Shown: piece by piece, positions 1 through 10,100 of the stretch
Position numbering within the stretch: position 1 is the stretch's first letter
How the letters are laid out: every line of letters starts with the position of its first letter
Source of the DNA: JANQJA01 sp047947185
GTDB lineage: Bacteria > Pseudomonadota > Gammaproteobacteria > Pseudomonadales > Azotimanducaceae
Reading direction: 5' to 3'
Length of the DNA: 64,000 nt
NCBI GenBank assembly: GCA_047947185.1
Contig: CP170502.1
Location: 3,472,001 to 3,536,000 of the forward strand
Program-made: the position numbers and the translations under genes
Notes under the pieces: model-generated
What the model was told of the DNA's origin: nothing
Seen by the model: the letters and a program-made list of their open reading frames with translations, nothing else
Databases searched by the model: none

Positions 1-3000
1 TGATTGATGTGGACAGTGATCTGCTGGTGCTCAATCCGGCCAGGACGTTTGATCAGCAGGCTGGCACCGTTGACCTCAGCGCTGGTCACTCGCTGACAAT
101 TGATGGTGGTGAAACGCTGCTGGGCGGTGGATCAGTGTTTACAGGGACAATCGGTGACAGCGACCGGCTTGTGTTTGCGGGGACACATGCCATTGAGCTG
201 GTCACAGACTACATTCATGGAACGGATGTCTATTTTGATTTTGCCGGTGCCGTTGATGTGAACGGGGCCAGTTGGACCAACAACGCGCCCTTGACACTGT
301 ATGGCGCAAATGACGTCCTGAATGTCCAGTTTGACAACAATAGCACCCTGGAAATCAAAGGCGGCATTAGCGGCTCTCATACCGATGTCGTATTTACCAA
401 TGGTCTGACCAATACAGGCCAGCTGTTGTTGACCAGTACATCAGGCTTTAATGCCGCGCTGACGGTGTCCGGTTCTGACCTGGTCAATGCCGCTGGCGGC
501 CTGATTGAGTCAGAAAACCCGGGTACGCGAGCCTTCAACGCCAATGTCAGCGGTGAGGGGAATTGGGTTTTTAATGCCGCGACGACCATTGACGGCGATG
601 CCATTTTTGATGGCGAGGTTGATGTCAACCAGGATTTAACCATTACAGGTGACGTGACCGTCGGGGGCGTGGTGACTGTTGCCGGTTCAAGGAATTTTCT
701 CCTGAGCGGACCGGGCGTTTTCTCCAACCTGGGGATTATGGCGGGGTCCGGTACCTTCAGCCTGGCTGCAGCCGCGCTGGTGGTCAATGACGGCACCATT
801 GCCCCGGGGAGTTCGATTGGCACCCTGACCATAACCACAACAAGTCTCGCGCAATCCGACAGTGCCCGCACCGAGATTGAGATTGCGGGCATCGGCAGTC
901 GCGACACGCTGGTAGTCTCCGGTGAATATGAGATTGATGGGACCCTGGACCTGAACTTCCTGCCCGGGCACGGCCTTGTTGAAGGAGACTCATTTTCAAT
1001 CATTTCGTTCGGTTCGAGCCAGGGCGCCGCGTTTGACGCGGTGACTGACAACCTGGGTGGGGGGCTCAGACCGGATATTGTTTATGGCGCAAACGAGATT
1101 TCCGTGACAATTGTCAGCGTCAACTTCTCCACCAGCTTTGATAACGATGGCAGTGACGGGCTCTGGGACACGGCCATCAACTGGAGTACCAATGCGCTGC
1201 CGACTGCCTCCGATGATGTAGGGATCAACGGCTTTTCAGTCGTGCACCAGTCGGGCACAACAGCAATAAACTCACTCACCCTGCAGGGTGGTGCTGATCT
1301 CACGCTGAGTGGCGGATCGCTTACGCTGCTGGCAAATTCGGACCTGGAAGCTGGTACCAGCGTGCTCCTCAACGGAGGTACCCTAATCGCAGACGGCAAT
1401 CTGACTGCAGCAGGGAATTTTGACTTTACCGCGGGGACGGTGTCTGGGGTCGGTACATTTGTCAACGAGGGCAGCCTGGTTTCGAGTCCGACGACCAAGA
1501 GTTTTTTGCTGACGCTGGACAACCGTGGTGACCTCGACATCATTGGTGCGGGTGGTACGCCAAGGTTTGACATAGACAACAATCTGGTCAACAGCGGCAC
1601 GATCACCCTGGACCAGACTTCAACCAGCAATCTTGCCGCCAGTCTGACAGTAACGTCAGGAACCCTTACCAACAGCGGCATTATCCTGGCGCAGGATACC
1701 GGTGGCGGCATGTCGAGTGTCTATCACCAGCTCAGCGGTGATCTTGTCAATACCGCAGCAGGGACGATTGATATCCAGGCGCCGCTTCGGTACCTGGGCG
1801 GGAACCTGGACCTGACTGATGGCAATCTGGTTGTTGCGGCAGGCAAAGAATTTTTTGTTGATGGCGTGAGCCTTGACGTTGGCACCAGTTCCAACTGGAG
1901 CGGACCCGGTACCCTGCGTTTTGGTGGGGCCAGCACGCTGAATGTAGTGACCGACTTTACCCTGGCTGCGGGTGCCCCCGGAGTTGACCTGTCTACCACA
2001 ACTCTCACCGTTAACGGCCCGGGTCACCTGATAGTGGGCGCGGGCCAGAGTATTGGCCTGACCAGTGATGCCATTCTGGCGCCGCTGGAGATTGCAGGCA
2101 CGGTGACCGTGGACAACAGCAGCCTGTCCAATGTGATTGACACGGTGGTGAGTAACACCGGTGAGCTGAAGCTGCAGGGTTTGGGTTTTGACGATGGCAT
2201 CCTGACGGTCAACAACGGCTTTACCAATGCGGGTAACCTGGTATTTGACCAGGTGGGCACCTCCAACGACTTCTCCCGGCTGACGCTGGGCAGCGGCCAG
2301 ATTCTGAACGAGGGTGTGCTGCTGGCCCAGGACACGGCGGGAGGCATGACCAGTGAGTTCCACCGGTTGCTGGGTGACTTTGCCAATGGGTCCACGGGCA
2401 CGGTTGATATCAACTCACGCTTTCGTTTTGACAGCGGTTCGGTGGATCTGTCTGCCGGCACCCTGGATGTGGCGGCCGGTGCGGTCCTGTCGCTGAACAA
2501 CAGCACGGTCACCTTTGATTCGCCGCTGGCGCTGGCCGGTACGGGTACGGTGCAGGTGGATGGCAGCAGCACCTTTAACCTGGCGGGTGACCTGACGCTG
2601 AGCGCGGGTGGACCCCAGTTCAATCTGAACCCGGGTAATGTCACCATCAACGGCCCGGGTCACCTGATAGTGGGCGCGGGCCAGAGTATTGGCCTGACCA
2701 GTGATGCCATTCTGGCACCGCTGGAGATCGCAGGCACGGTGACCGTGGACAACAGCAGCCTGTCCAATGTGATTGACACGGTGGTGAGTAACACCGGTGA
2801 GCTGAAGCTGCAGGGTTTGGGTTTTGACGATGGCATCCTGACGGTCAACAACGGCTTTACCAATGCGGGTAACCTGGTATTTGACCAGGTGGGTACATCC
2901 AACGACTTCTCCCGGCTGACGCTGGGCAGCGGCCAGATTCTGAACGAGGGTGTGCTGCTGGCCCAGGACACAGCGGGAGGCATGACCAGTGAGTTCCACC

Positions 3001-6000
3001 GGTTGCTGGGTGACTTTGCCAATGGGTCCACGGGCACGGTTGATATCAACTCACGCTTTCGTTTTGACAGCGGTTCGGTGGATCTGTCTGCCGGCACCCT
3101 GGATGTGGCGGCCGGTGCGGTCCTGTCGCTGAACAACAGCACGGTCACCTTTGATTCGCCGCTGGCGCTGGCCGGTACGGGTACGGTGCAGGTGGATGGC
3201 AGCAGCACCTTTAACCTGGCGGGTGACCTGACGCTGAGCGCGGGTGGACCCCAGTTCAATCTGAACCCGGGTAATGTCACCATCAACGGCCCGGGTCACC
3301 TGATAGTGGGCGCGGGCCAGAGTATTGGCCTGACCAGTGATGCCATCCTGGCGCCGCTGGAGATTGCAGGCACGGTGACCGTGGACAACAGCAGCCTGTC
3401 CAATGTGATTGACACGGTGGTGAGTAACACCGGTGAGCTGAAGCTGCAGGGTTTGGGTTTTGACGATGGCATCCTGACGGTCAACAACGGCTTTACCAAT
3501 GCGGGTAACCTGGTGTTTGACCAGGTGGGCACCTCCAACGACTTCTCCCGGCTGACGCTGGGCAGCGGCCAGATTCTGAACGAGGGTGTGCTGCTGGCCC
3601 AGGACACAGCGGGTGGCATGACCAGTGAGTTCCACCGGTTGCTGGGTGACTTTGCCAATGGGTCCACGGGCACGGTTGATATCAATTCACGTTTTCGTTT
3701 TGACAGCGGCTCGGTGGATCTGTCAGCGGGCACCCTGGATGTGGCGGCCGGTGCGGTCCTGTCGCTGAACAACAGCACGGTCACCTTTGATTCGCCGCTG
3801 GCGCTGGCCGGTACGGGTACGGTGCAGGTGGATGGCAGCAGCACCTTTAACCTGGCGGGTGACCTGACGCTGAGCGCGGGTGGACCCCAGTTCAATCTGA
3901 ACCCGGGTAATGTCACCATCAACGGCCCGGGTCACCTGATAGTGGGCGCGGGCCAGAGCATTGGCCTGACCAGTGATGCCATTCTGGCGCCGCTGGAGAT
4001 TGCAGGCACGGTGACCGTGGACAACAGCAGCCTGTCCAATGTGATTGACACGGTGGTGAGTAACACCGGTGAGCTGAAGCTGCAGGGTTTGGGTTTTGAC
4101 GATGGCATCCTGACGGTCAACAACGGCTTTACCAATGCGGGTAACCTGGTATTTGACCAGGTGGGCACCTCCAACGACTTCTCCCGGCTGACGCTGGGCA
4201 GCGGCCAGATTCTGAACGAGGGTGTGCTGCTGGCCCAGGACACAGCGGGAGGCATGACCAGTGAGTTCCACCGGTTGCTGGGTGACTTTGCCAATGGGTC
4301 CACGGGCACGGTTGATATCAACTCACGCTTTCGTTTTGACAGCGGTTCGGTGGATCTGTCTGCCGGCACCCTGGATGTGGCGGCCGGTGCGGTCCTGTCG
4401 CTGAACAACAGCACGGTCACCTTTGATTCATCGCTGGCGCTGGCCGGTACGGGTACGGTGCAGGTGGATGGCAGCAGCACCTTTAACCTGGCGGGTGACC
4501 TGACGCTGAGCGCGGGTGGACCCCAGTTCAATCTGAACCCGGGTAATGTCACCATCAACGGCCCGGGTCACCTGATAGTGGGCGCGGGCCAGAGTATTGG
4601 CCTGACCAGTGATGCCATTCTGGCACCGCTGGAGATCGCAGGCACGGTGACCGTGGACAACAGCAGCTTGTCCAATGTGATTGATACGGTGGTGAGTAAC
4701 ACCGGTGAGCTGAAGCTGCAGGGTTTGGGTTTTGACGATGGCATCCTGACCGTCAACAACGGCTTTACCAATGCGGGTAACCTGGTGTTTGACCAGGTGG
4801 GCACCTCCAACGACTTCTCCCGGCTGACGCTGGGCAGCGGCCAGATTCTGAACGAGGGTGTGCTGCTGGCCCAGGACACGGCGGGTGGTATGACCAGTGA
4901 GTTCCACCAGCTACTGGGGGATTTTGTTAATGGTACCAACGGCATTGTTGACGTGGATGCCCGCCTTCGACTCACAGGTGCAATTGACCTGACCGAGGGC
5001 GCCATTGATGTTGGCCAGGATGCGCTGCTTTCGCTCAATAACAGCACGGTCACGATGGGTCACAGTTCGCTCAATGTGGCGGAAGATGGTCTGCTGCGAT
5101 TTGATAACAGTACGCTTGATATTGGCTACCAGGCCAACTGGACGGGCACGGGTACGGTCGCGGTAACGGGAAGCACGACCTTCAATATTGTAGACCTGTT
5201 TGTCCTGCACGAATCCAGTCCCGTGCTTGACCCTGTGGGCGGTACACTGATTTTTGCGACGCCGTCCAACGGCATCTTCAGGATTGGTGAAGGGGCATCA
5301 CTGACCCTGTCCGACGACGTCATCAATACCAACTTCCTGTTAGACGGAACACTGGGGGTCACGGGTACTGGTAACAGTCTGACCGGCTTCATGAACATGG
5401 GCAACAACAGTCGAATTGAGCTGCTGGCGACCAGTGCTGCCAGTGCGCAACTGAATGTGACCAACAGTTTCGCCAACGCGGGTGAACTGGTGTTTGACCA
5501 GCTTGATGCGAGCAACAACCCGGCGCGCCTCATTCTTGATGCCGGTGAATCGACGATCAACAACGGTTCACTTGTTGCACTGGATTCGGGTGGTGGACTG
5601 ACCTCTGGATATCACCGGTTCGAAGGCAATTTCCTGAATGGCATAACCGGTGAGCTGGACGTACGAGCGCAATTCGGCTTTTTTGGCGGCGACATCAACC
5701 TCTCGCTTGGCACCATCAATGTGGGTGTGGATGGCGTGCTGCGCTTCGACGGGGCGAGTGTGACCACAGGTGGCTTTGCGAACTGGCGGGGTGAAGGTGA
5801 AGTTGAGATTACAGGCAATACAACGTTTGTTCTCAATGCCGACCTGGCGTTGGATGCTGAATCGCCGACGTTTGACCTGGCAGCCGGCACCCTGACAATA
5901 AACCCTGACACCACCGAAGAGCTGGCCATTCGCCCTGGCGCTGAACTCGTACTGGTCAACGGTGATGAAATTGCCACGAATCTCTTTCTCCAGGGTCGCC

Positions 6001-9000
6001 TGCTGGCAACCGGCGCCGCCACCAATACCCTGTCAGGAAGCAGCATCTTCGTCGATGCTGACGGGGTAATTGAGGTTAATGCCACGGGTGCCAGCGTGGC
6101 CAGCCTGCAGGTCGACAATGGTGTTTCTAACGCCGGCACCATTGTGCTGGATCACCTGGGTTCGGGCTCAGCCAGGGCGGAACTTGATGCACCCGGTGGC
6201 TCGGTCTACAACGACTATACGGGTTTGATTTTTGCCAGGGACACGGGTGGCAACATGGGTGGCGCTGCCCACCTGATTGCCGCTGAACTCAACAACGAGG
6301 GTGTGATCGACGTACAGCAGAATCTCGACGTTGTTTTTGCGGCTGCCGGGCACACAAATAATGGCTCCATTTCAATTGCAAGCGGCGAGACCCTGACACT
6401 TGGTGGAGTTTCGAGTACGTTCGACAACACAGGGTTTATTGAGGGCCTGGGGACCCTGGATGTCAGTGGCATCGACACGCTGTTGCAAACGGGGCAGATT
6501 GCGCCCGGCATAGGTAACACGCCTGGAACGCTGACGGTAGTTGGGGACTTTGAAGCGCCTTCACTCCTGATTGATGTTGAAAATACGTCGTCCTACGACA
6601 CGCTGGCGGTCACAGGTGATTACCAACAATCAGGCACGCTACAGCTTTCTTTTGCATCGGGCCATGACGTGACACCGACAGGTGCCGTGTTTACCCTGGT
6701 TAACGCGGGCAGTCTCAGTGGTGCCAGTCCCACTCTCGTACACGACCTGGCGGCTGGCTATGACATTACGGCGGGCACTGTTGGTAACAGCGTCACGGCC
6801 ACCATTTCCGACGGCTTTGAAAAAACGTTTCTTGCCAACAACAGTAGCTGGTCCAACCTGCTCAACTGGCTCCTGAGCTCAGCCCCGGGTCCTGGTGACG
6901 ATGTACTGCTGGATGGCGTCAACAGTGTCTTTAGCGCAAGCGCTGTTTCCATCAACTCGCTTTCCCTGGAAGACACGGCAACGCTCCATATCACCGACGG
7001 ACTGTTCCAGCTGGCCGCCAACTCACGGACATCACCCGGAACAACACTTAACCTGAATACCAGTGCGCCCGGCACCGGGTCGCTGACCCTGTCCTCCCTG
7101 ATTGTTGACGGGAATCTGAACTGGGCCAACGGCACTATCACCGGTGGCACTGTGACGGTCAACGGTGACATGGCTTTGGCCATTGGTGGTTCAACCACGC
7201 TGGATGCAGAACTCAAGCTGAACGGTACGGCGTTAATTGAATCGTCCGGCGGTGATCTGAATGGTTCCGGCCTGCTTGAAAACAACGGTGTGCTGGAAAT
7301 CCAGGATGGCCCCAATATCTGGGTTGACACCCTTAACGACAGTGATGGCGTCCTGACGGTGCTGGCAGACACCGCTGCGGCCCAGGTCGACTTCCAGAGC
7401 AGTGTGGAGAACTACGGGCTGTTTGTTGTTGACAGCCTGGCGGCATTCAATGCCAACGTCGGCTTTGAGGGCAGTTATTTTGATAACTATGGCGTTTTTC
7501 AGGTGCAGAATAGCGGTGGTCAACTGACCGATCGGACCATTGTTGTGTCCAGTGCCTTTACCAATATCGGGACGGTTGATATTGATCATGACACGGTTGT
7601 GGACGCAAACGGCGCCTTCATTTCGCTTCAGGGTGAGGTAGACATTGCTGCAGGCAAGACGCTTGAATTCAGGGGCAGCGCAGATGGATTGCTGGTATCT
7701 CTGGATGCGGGTGCTTCATTTACCGGAACGGGCACACTGCTTTTCAGCAATGCCTCGGTTGGCCAGACGATGATCGACCTGTTTGGTGACCTGGTGTTTG
7801 ATGCGCCCGGCTTTACGCTGGATTTTGGCGCCGAACCCGTGACCCTGGGTGGTTCAACAGCCTCGCTCACCATCGCCAACGGTTCCACGCTGGAGATTCC
7901 GGATACCACCCAGGTTGACTCACTCTTACCGGTCTATAACGAGGGTACGCTGATACTGTCGGGGACCGATGTCCCGCTGTCGGGTGAATTCGAAAACCGG
8001 ACGGGCGCAACACTCGAGATAACGGGCAGTGGCGGGACCAAGACGTTTGACTTTTTTGCTGTGAATGAAGGACTCATCAACTTTACCGCAACAGGTGGTG
8101 GCATCAATACCCTGGAATTTGGCCAGTTTTCACTGGTAAATACTTTCACCAACCAGGGCTCAATTGAAGTGTCGCATGTCTCTGCATCCGGCCCGAGTGA
8201 GTTCCTCGGCATACTTGTGAACGAGGGTTTGCTCAGCGTGGGTTACAACCTGACCTTTGCGGAACCGGACCTTGCCGTGGAACATGTCAACAATGGGGTG
8301 ATCGAGATTCAGCCCGGGTGGACGTTGGGCTTTGATGCGCAGAATGACCTCAGGAATGATTACCAGGGCGAAATTTTTGGTGAAGGCTCGCTGGATGTTT
8401 CCGCCGTATCCTTCCTGAACGAGGGTGTCATCAGTCCAGGGAGCGGCACCGGTGGTCTAACGGTGATCGGGGATATCGAGTTTGGTCGTACGGGGCAACT
8501 TGATATCGAGATTGGTGGGCCGGTGCAGGCGATTGATTATGATGTGCTAGATGCAAGTGGTGGGACACTCAATCTGCGTGGACGCCTGAATGCCAATCTG
8601 GTTAACAGCTTTACTCCAACCGCAGGCAACACCTTCACAATTGTACTCGGGTCGGTGGTTGGCAGTTTTGACCAGGTCAGCGGGCTTGATTTCAGTGACA
8701 GCGCCGTCCTTGAGTACGTTGACCTGGGTACCAGTTTGCGACTGGATACCATCGCCGTAACCGAACTCGGCACCCCCTTCGCGGATTCGATCACCGCCAC
8801 CGGCGGGATAGATGTCATTGTCTCGGGTGCTGGCGCAGACGAGATTGTCCAGGTGGGTGCAGATGACACGGTTTATGCCCAGGGTGGCGATGACGTGATT
8901 CACGCCAGTGCCGCGGCCAGGCGCATCGATGGCGGCAGCGGGATTGACCGCCTGGTGATGCCGGAGAATGTGGATTTTGTCAGTGTTGCCGGTCATACCA

Positions 9001-9878
9001 TCGAACAGATCGAAATTCTGTCACTGCGGGACGGGACGGGCACCCAGACTATCCAGCTTGATGCTGATGCCATTGTCAGAATGGTTGATGGCCTCAATGG
9101 ACTGGCGGGTGAGTACGACGCCCTGGTTGTGATTGGCAACGCGGGTGATCGGGTTGAAGTTGCGGGTGACTTTACGGCAGACGGGACAGGTTACCTGGCC
9201 GCGGCTGGATCAAATGAACTGTTCCATCGGTTTGTGGATGGTAATGGTGTGTCATTTTATCTCGACCAGCATATTGAACTGGAAGTTTCGCGCACTGATG
9301 GATCCAAAGTGCTGTTTGGTGGTCCGGCAGATGACGCCCTTGTCGGCACGGCACAGGGTGACGAGCTCAACGGCCGGGAAGGTGCAGACAGTGTGCTTGC
9401 GGGCGCGGGTGATGACAGGGTCACGCGGGACCTGGATGACCTGGGTATTGATGGTGGTACCGGGCTGGATACGCTGCGCTTCAGTGACGAGGTTGACCTG
9501 ACTGGCGTCACTGATTTTGAGGTGCTCGATATGGCGGAGGGACGCCTTGAATCGCTTTCCCTGACTCTCACCGAGATTATTGATGCCGCCAGTACCGATG
9601 CATCGCTGGATACGCTGCTGGGCGCTTCTGCGTTTGACCGCATGATCATCAAGGGTGATGCGGGTGATGAGCTGACCCTGGGCGGGGAAAATATTGCACA
9701 GATTTCCGGCCTGGCGCAGGCAGACAACCAGAGTCTTGGACCGTTTGACGATGTTGACCTTGGGAGTCCCATCGATGTGTTTGGCGACGGCGACAACTAC
9801 TTCAGTTTTATCAGCACCAGCAATTCGCTGCAGTTGCTGGTCCATGAGAACCTGGTAGACCCCGACCCGGTACTTTGA
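1..9878 (+). CDS. Giant exported adhesin-like repeat protein with RTX-like C-terminus (5' end missing)
   Basis: The reading frame is open to the left edge, so the true start lies outside; the visible part codes about 3,290 residues. The protein is rich in G, T, N, D, L and V with short beta-strand-like runs, as in parallel beta-helix surface proteins. Two related modules with a W...NW signature lie near residues 376-460 and 2270-2350. Residues about 672-1633 are tandem 212-residue repeats. The C-terminal part (about 2930-3150) has glycine/aspartate stretches such as GGDDVIHA and GAGDDRV, resembling hemolysin-type calcium-binding repeats. No autotransporter barrel is seen, so type I secretion is the likely export route (inference). 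There are almost no cysteines. A role in adhesion or biofilm is inferred from architecture only. Confidence 0.85.
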   Translation, partial: IDVDSDLLVLNPARTFDQQAGTVDLSAGHSLTIDGGETLLGGGSVFTGTIGDSDRLVFAGTHAIELVTDYIHGTDVYFDFAGAVDVNGASWTNNAPLTLYGANDVLNVQFDNNSTLEIKGGISGSHTDVVFTNGLTNTGQLLLTSTSGFNAALTVSGSDLVNAAGGLIESENPGTRAFNANVSGEGNWVFNAATTIDGDAIFDGEVDVNQDLTITGDVTVGGVVTVAGSRNFLLSGPGVFSNLGIMAGSGTFSLAAAALVVNDGTIAPGSSIGTLTITTTSLAQSDSARTEIEIAGIGSRDTLVVSGEYEIDGTLDLNFLPGHGLVEGDSFSIISFGSSQGAAFDAVTDNLGGGLRPDIVYGANEISVTIVSVNFSTSFDNDGSDGLWDTAINWSTNALPTASDDVGINGFSVVHQSGTTAINSLTLQGGADLTLSGGSLTLLANSDLEAGTSVLLNGGTLIADGNLTAAGNFDFTAGTVSGVGTFVNEGSLVSSPTTKSFLLTLDNRGDLDIIGAGGTPRFDIDNNLVNSGTITLDQTSTSNLAASLTVTSGTLTNSGIILAQDTGGGMSSVYHQLSGDLVNTAAGTIDIQAPLRYLGGNLDLTDGNLVVAAGKEFFVDGVSLDVGTSSNWSGPGTLRFGGASTLNVVTDFTLAAGAPGVDLSTTTLTVNGPGHLIVGAGQSIGLTSDAILAPLEIAGTVTVDNSSLSNVIDTVVSNTGELKLQGLGFDDGILTVNNGFTNAGNLVFDQVGTSNDFSRLTLGSGQILNEGVLLAQDTAGGMTSEFHRLLGDFANGSTGTVDINSRFRFDSGSVDLSAGTLDVAAGAVLSLNNSTVTFDSPLALAGTGTVQVDGSSTFNLAGDLTLSAGGPQFNLNPGNVTINGPGHLIVGAGQSIGLTSDAILAPLEIAGTVTVDNSSLSNVIDTVVSNTGELKLQGLGFDDGILTVNNGFTNAGNLVFDQVGTSNDFSRLTLGSGQILNEGVLLAQDTAGGMTSEFHRLLGDFANGSTGTVDINSRFRFDSGSVDLSAGTLDVAAGAVLSLNNSTVTFDSPLALAGTGTVQVDGSSTFNLAGDLTLSAGGPQFNLNPGNVTINGPGHLIVGAGQSIGLTSDAILAPLEIAGTVTVDNSSLSNVIDTVVSNTGELKLQGLGFDDGILTVNNGFTNAGNLVFDQVGTSNDFSRLTLGSGQILNEGVLLAQDTAGGMTSEFHRLLGDFANGSTGTVDINSRFRFDSGSVDLSAGTLDVAAGAVLSLNNSTVTFDSPLALAGTGTVQVDGSSTFNLAGDLTLSAGGPQFNLNPGNVTINGPGHLIVGAGQSIGLTSDAILAPLEIAGTVTVDNSSLSNVIDTVVSNTGELKLQGLGFDDGILTVNNGFTNAGNLVFDQVGTSNDFSRLTLGSGQILNEGVLLAQDTAGGMTSEFHRLLGDFANGSTGTVDINSRFRFDSGSVDLSAGTLDVAAGAVLSLNNSTVTFDSSLALAGTGTVQVDGSSTFNLAGDLTLSAGGPQFNLNPGNVTINGPGHLIVGAGQSIGLTSDAILAPLEIAGTVTVDNSSLSNVIDTVVSNTGELKLQGLGFDDGILTVNNGFTNAGNLVFDQVGTSNDFSRLTLGSGQILNEGVLLAQDTAGGMTSEFHQLLGDFVNGTNGIVDVDARLRLTGAIDLTEGAIDVGQDALLSLNNSTVTMGHSSLNVAEDGLLRFDNSTLDIGYQANWTGTGTVAVTGSTTFNIVDLFVLHESSPVLDPVGGTLIFATPSNGIFRIGEGASLTLSDDVINTNFLLDGTLGVTGTGNSLTGFMNMGNNSRIELLATSAASAQLNVTNSFANAGELVFDQLDASNNPARLILDAGESTINNGSLVALDSGGGLTSGYHRFEGNFLNGITGELDVRAQFGFFGGDINLSLGTINVGVDGVLRFDGASVTTGGFANWRGEGEVEITGNTTFVLNADLALDAESPTFDLAAGTLTINPDTTEELAIRPGAELVLVNGDEIATNLFLQGRLLATGAATNTLSGSSIFVDADGVIEVNATGASVASLQVDNGVSNAGTIVLDHLGSGSARAELDAPGGSVYNDYTGLIFARDTGGNMGGAAHLIAAELNNEGVIDVQQNLDVVFAAAGHTNNGSISIASGETLTLGGVSSTFDNTGFIEGLGTLDVSGIDTLLQTGQIAPGIGNTPGTLTVVGDFEAPSLLIDVENTSSYDTLAVTGDYQQSGTLQLSFASGHDVTPTGAVFTLVNAGSLSGASPTLVHDLAAGYDITAGTVGNSVTATISDGFEKTFLANNSSWSNLLNWLLSSAPGPGDDVLLDGVNSVFSASAVSINSLSLEDTATLHITDGLFQLAANSRTSPGTTLNLNTSAPGTGSLTLSSLIVDGNLNWANGTITGGTVTVNGDMALAIGGSTTLDAELKLNGTALIESSGGDLNGSGLLENNGVLEIQDGPNIWVDTLNDSDGVLTVLADTAAAQVDFQSSVENYGLFVVDSLAAFNANVGFEGSYFDNYGVFQVQNSGGQLTDRTIVVSSAFTNIGTVDIDHDTVVDANGAFISLQGEVDIAAGKTLEFRGSADGLLVSLDAGASFTGTGTLLFSNASVGQTMIDLFGDLVFDAPGFTLDFGAEPVTLGGSTASLTIANGSTLEIPDTTQVDSLLPVYNEGTLILSGTDVPLSGEFENRTGATLEITGSGGTKTFDFFAVNEGLINFTATGGGINTLEFGQFSLVNTFTNQGSIEVSHVSASGPSEFLGILVNEGLLSVGYNLTFAEPDLAVEHVNNGVIEIQPGWTLGFDAQNDLRNDYQGEIFGEGSLDVSAVSFLNEGVISPGSGTGGLTVIGDIEFGRTGQLDIEIGGPVQAIDYDVLDASGGTLNLRGRLNANLVNSFTPTAGNTFTIVLGSVVGSFDQVSGLDFSDSAVLEYVDLGTSLRLDTIAVTELGTPFADSITATGGIDVIVSGAGADEIVQVGADDTVYAQGGDDVIHASAAARRIDGGSGIDRLVMPENVDFVSVAGHTIEQIEILSLRDGTGTQTIQLDADAIVRMVDGLNGLAGEYDALVVIGNAGDRVEVAGDFTADGTGYLAAAGSNELFHRFVDGNGVSFYLDQHIELEVSRTDGSKVLFGGPADDALVGTAQGDELNGREGADSVLAGAGDDRVTRDLDDLGIDGGTGLDTLRFSDEVDLTGVTDFEVLDMAEGRLESLSLTLTEIIDAASTDASLDTLLGASAFDRMIIKGDAGDELTLGGENIAQISGLAQADNQSLGPFDDVDLGSPIDVFGDGDNYFSFISTSNSLQLLVHENLVDPDPVL
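2021..4908 (+). repeat. Tandem 636-bp in-frame repeats inside the giant adhesin gene
   Basis: Units begin at 2021, 2657, 3293, 3929 and 4565, each exactly 636 bp (212 codons). Four copies are complete and the fifth diverges after about 4908. The copies differ by only a few bases. Some variants are shared by non-adjacent copies: copies 2 and 5 both read CTGGCACCGCTGGAGATCGC where copies 1, 3 and 4 have GCGCCG/ATTGC. That points to recent unequal crossing-over or gene conversion. Copy number could be wrong in a short-read assembly. Confidence 0.95.
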
Positions 9879-10018
9879 TGGTCATCTGGGAGATAGAAGA
9901 GATATGAGAGGCCGATAACAGACTCTCCCGGCCAGGCTAACGCCATACTTCTGAGCTTCTGAGCTTTTGGCTGGACGGGGCCAACAGCCCGCCTGAGCCC
10001 TGTCATGGCAACAAGCCA

Positions 10019-10057
10019 TCCTGCCCCGGCGGGATAGCTTATGTCGGCGGGGCAGGA
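10019..10057. repeat. Inverted repeat between convergent genes
   Basis: TCCTGCCCC at 10019-10027 pairs perfectly with GGGGCAGGA at 10049-10057 around a 21-nt loop. It lies between the end of the adhesin gene and the end of the minus-strand serine hydrolase. A bidirectional transcription stop is possible, but there is no T-run on either side. The rest of 9879-10100 shows no gene. Confidence 0.4.
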
Positions 10058-10100
10058 CCGCAGTGTCGGCGAGGTTCACGTCGGCGGATAGTCACTGATG

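Noticed and set aside
1656..4907. Series of 180-235-residue reverse-strand frames under the adhesin repeats
   Set aside because: They repeat with the 636-bp unit and are low-complexity by-products of codon bias in the sense gene; no ribosome sites or domains.
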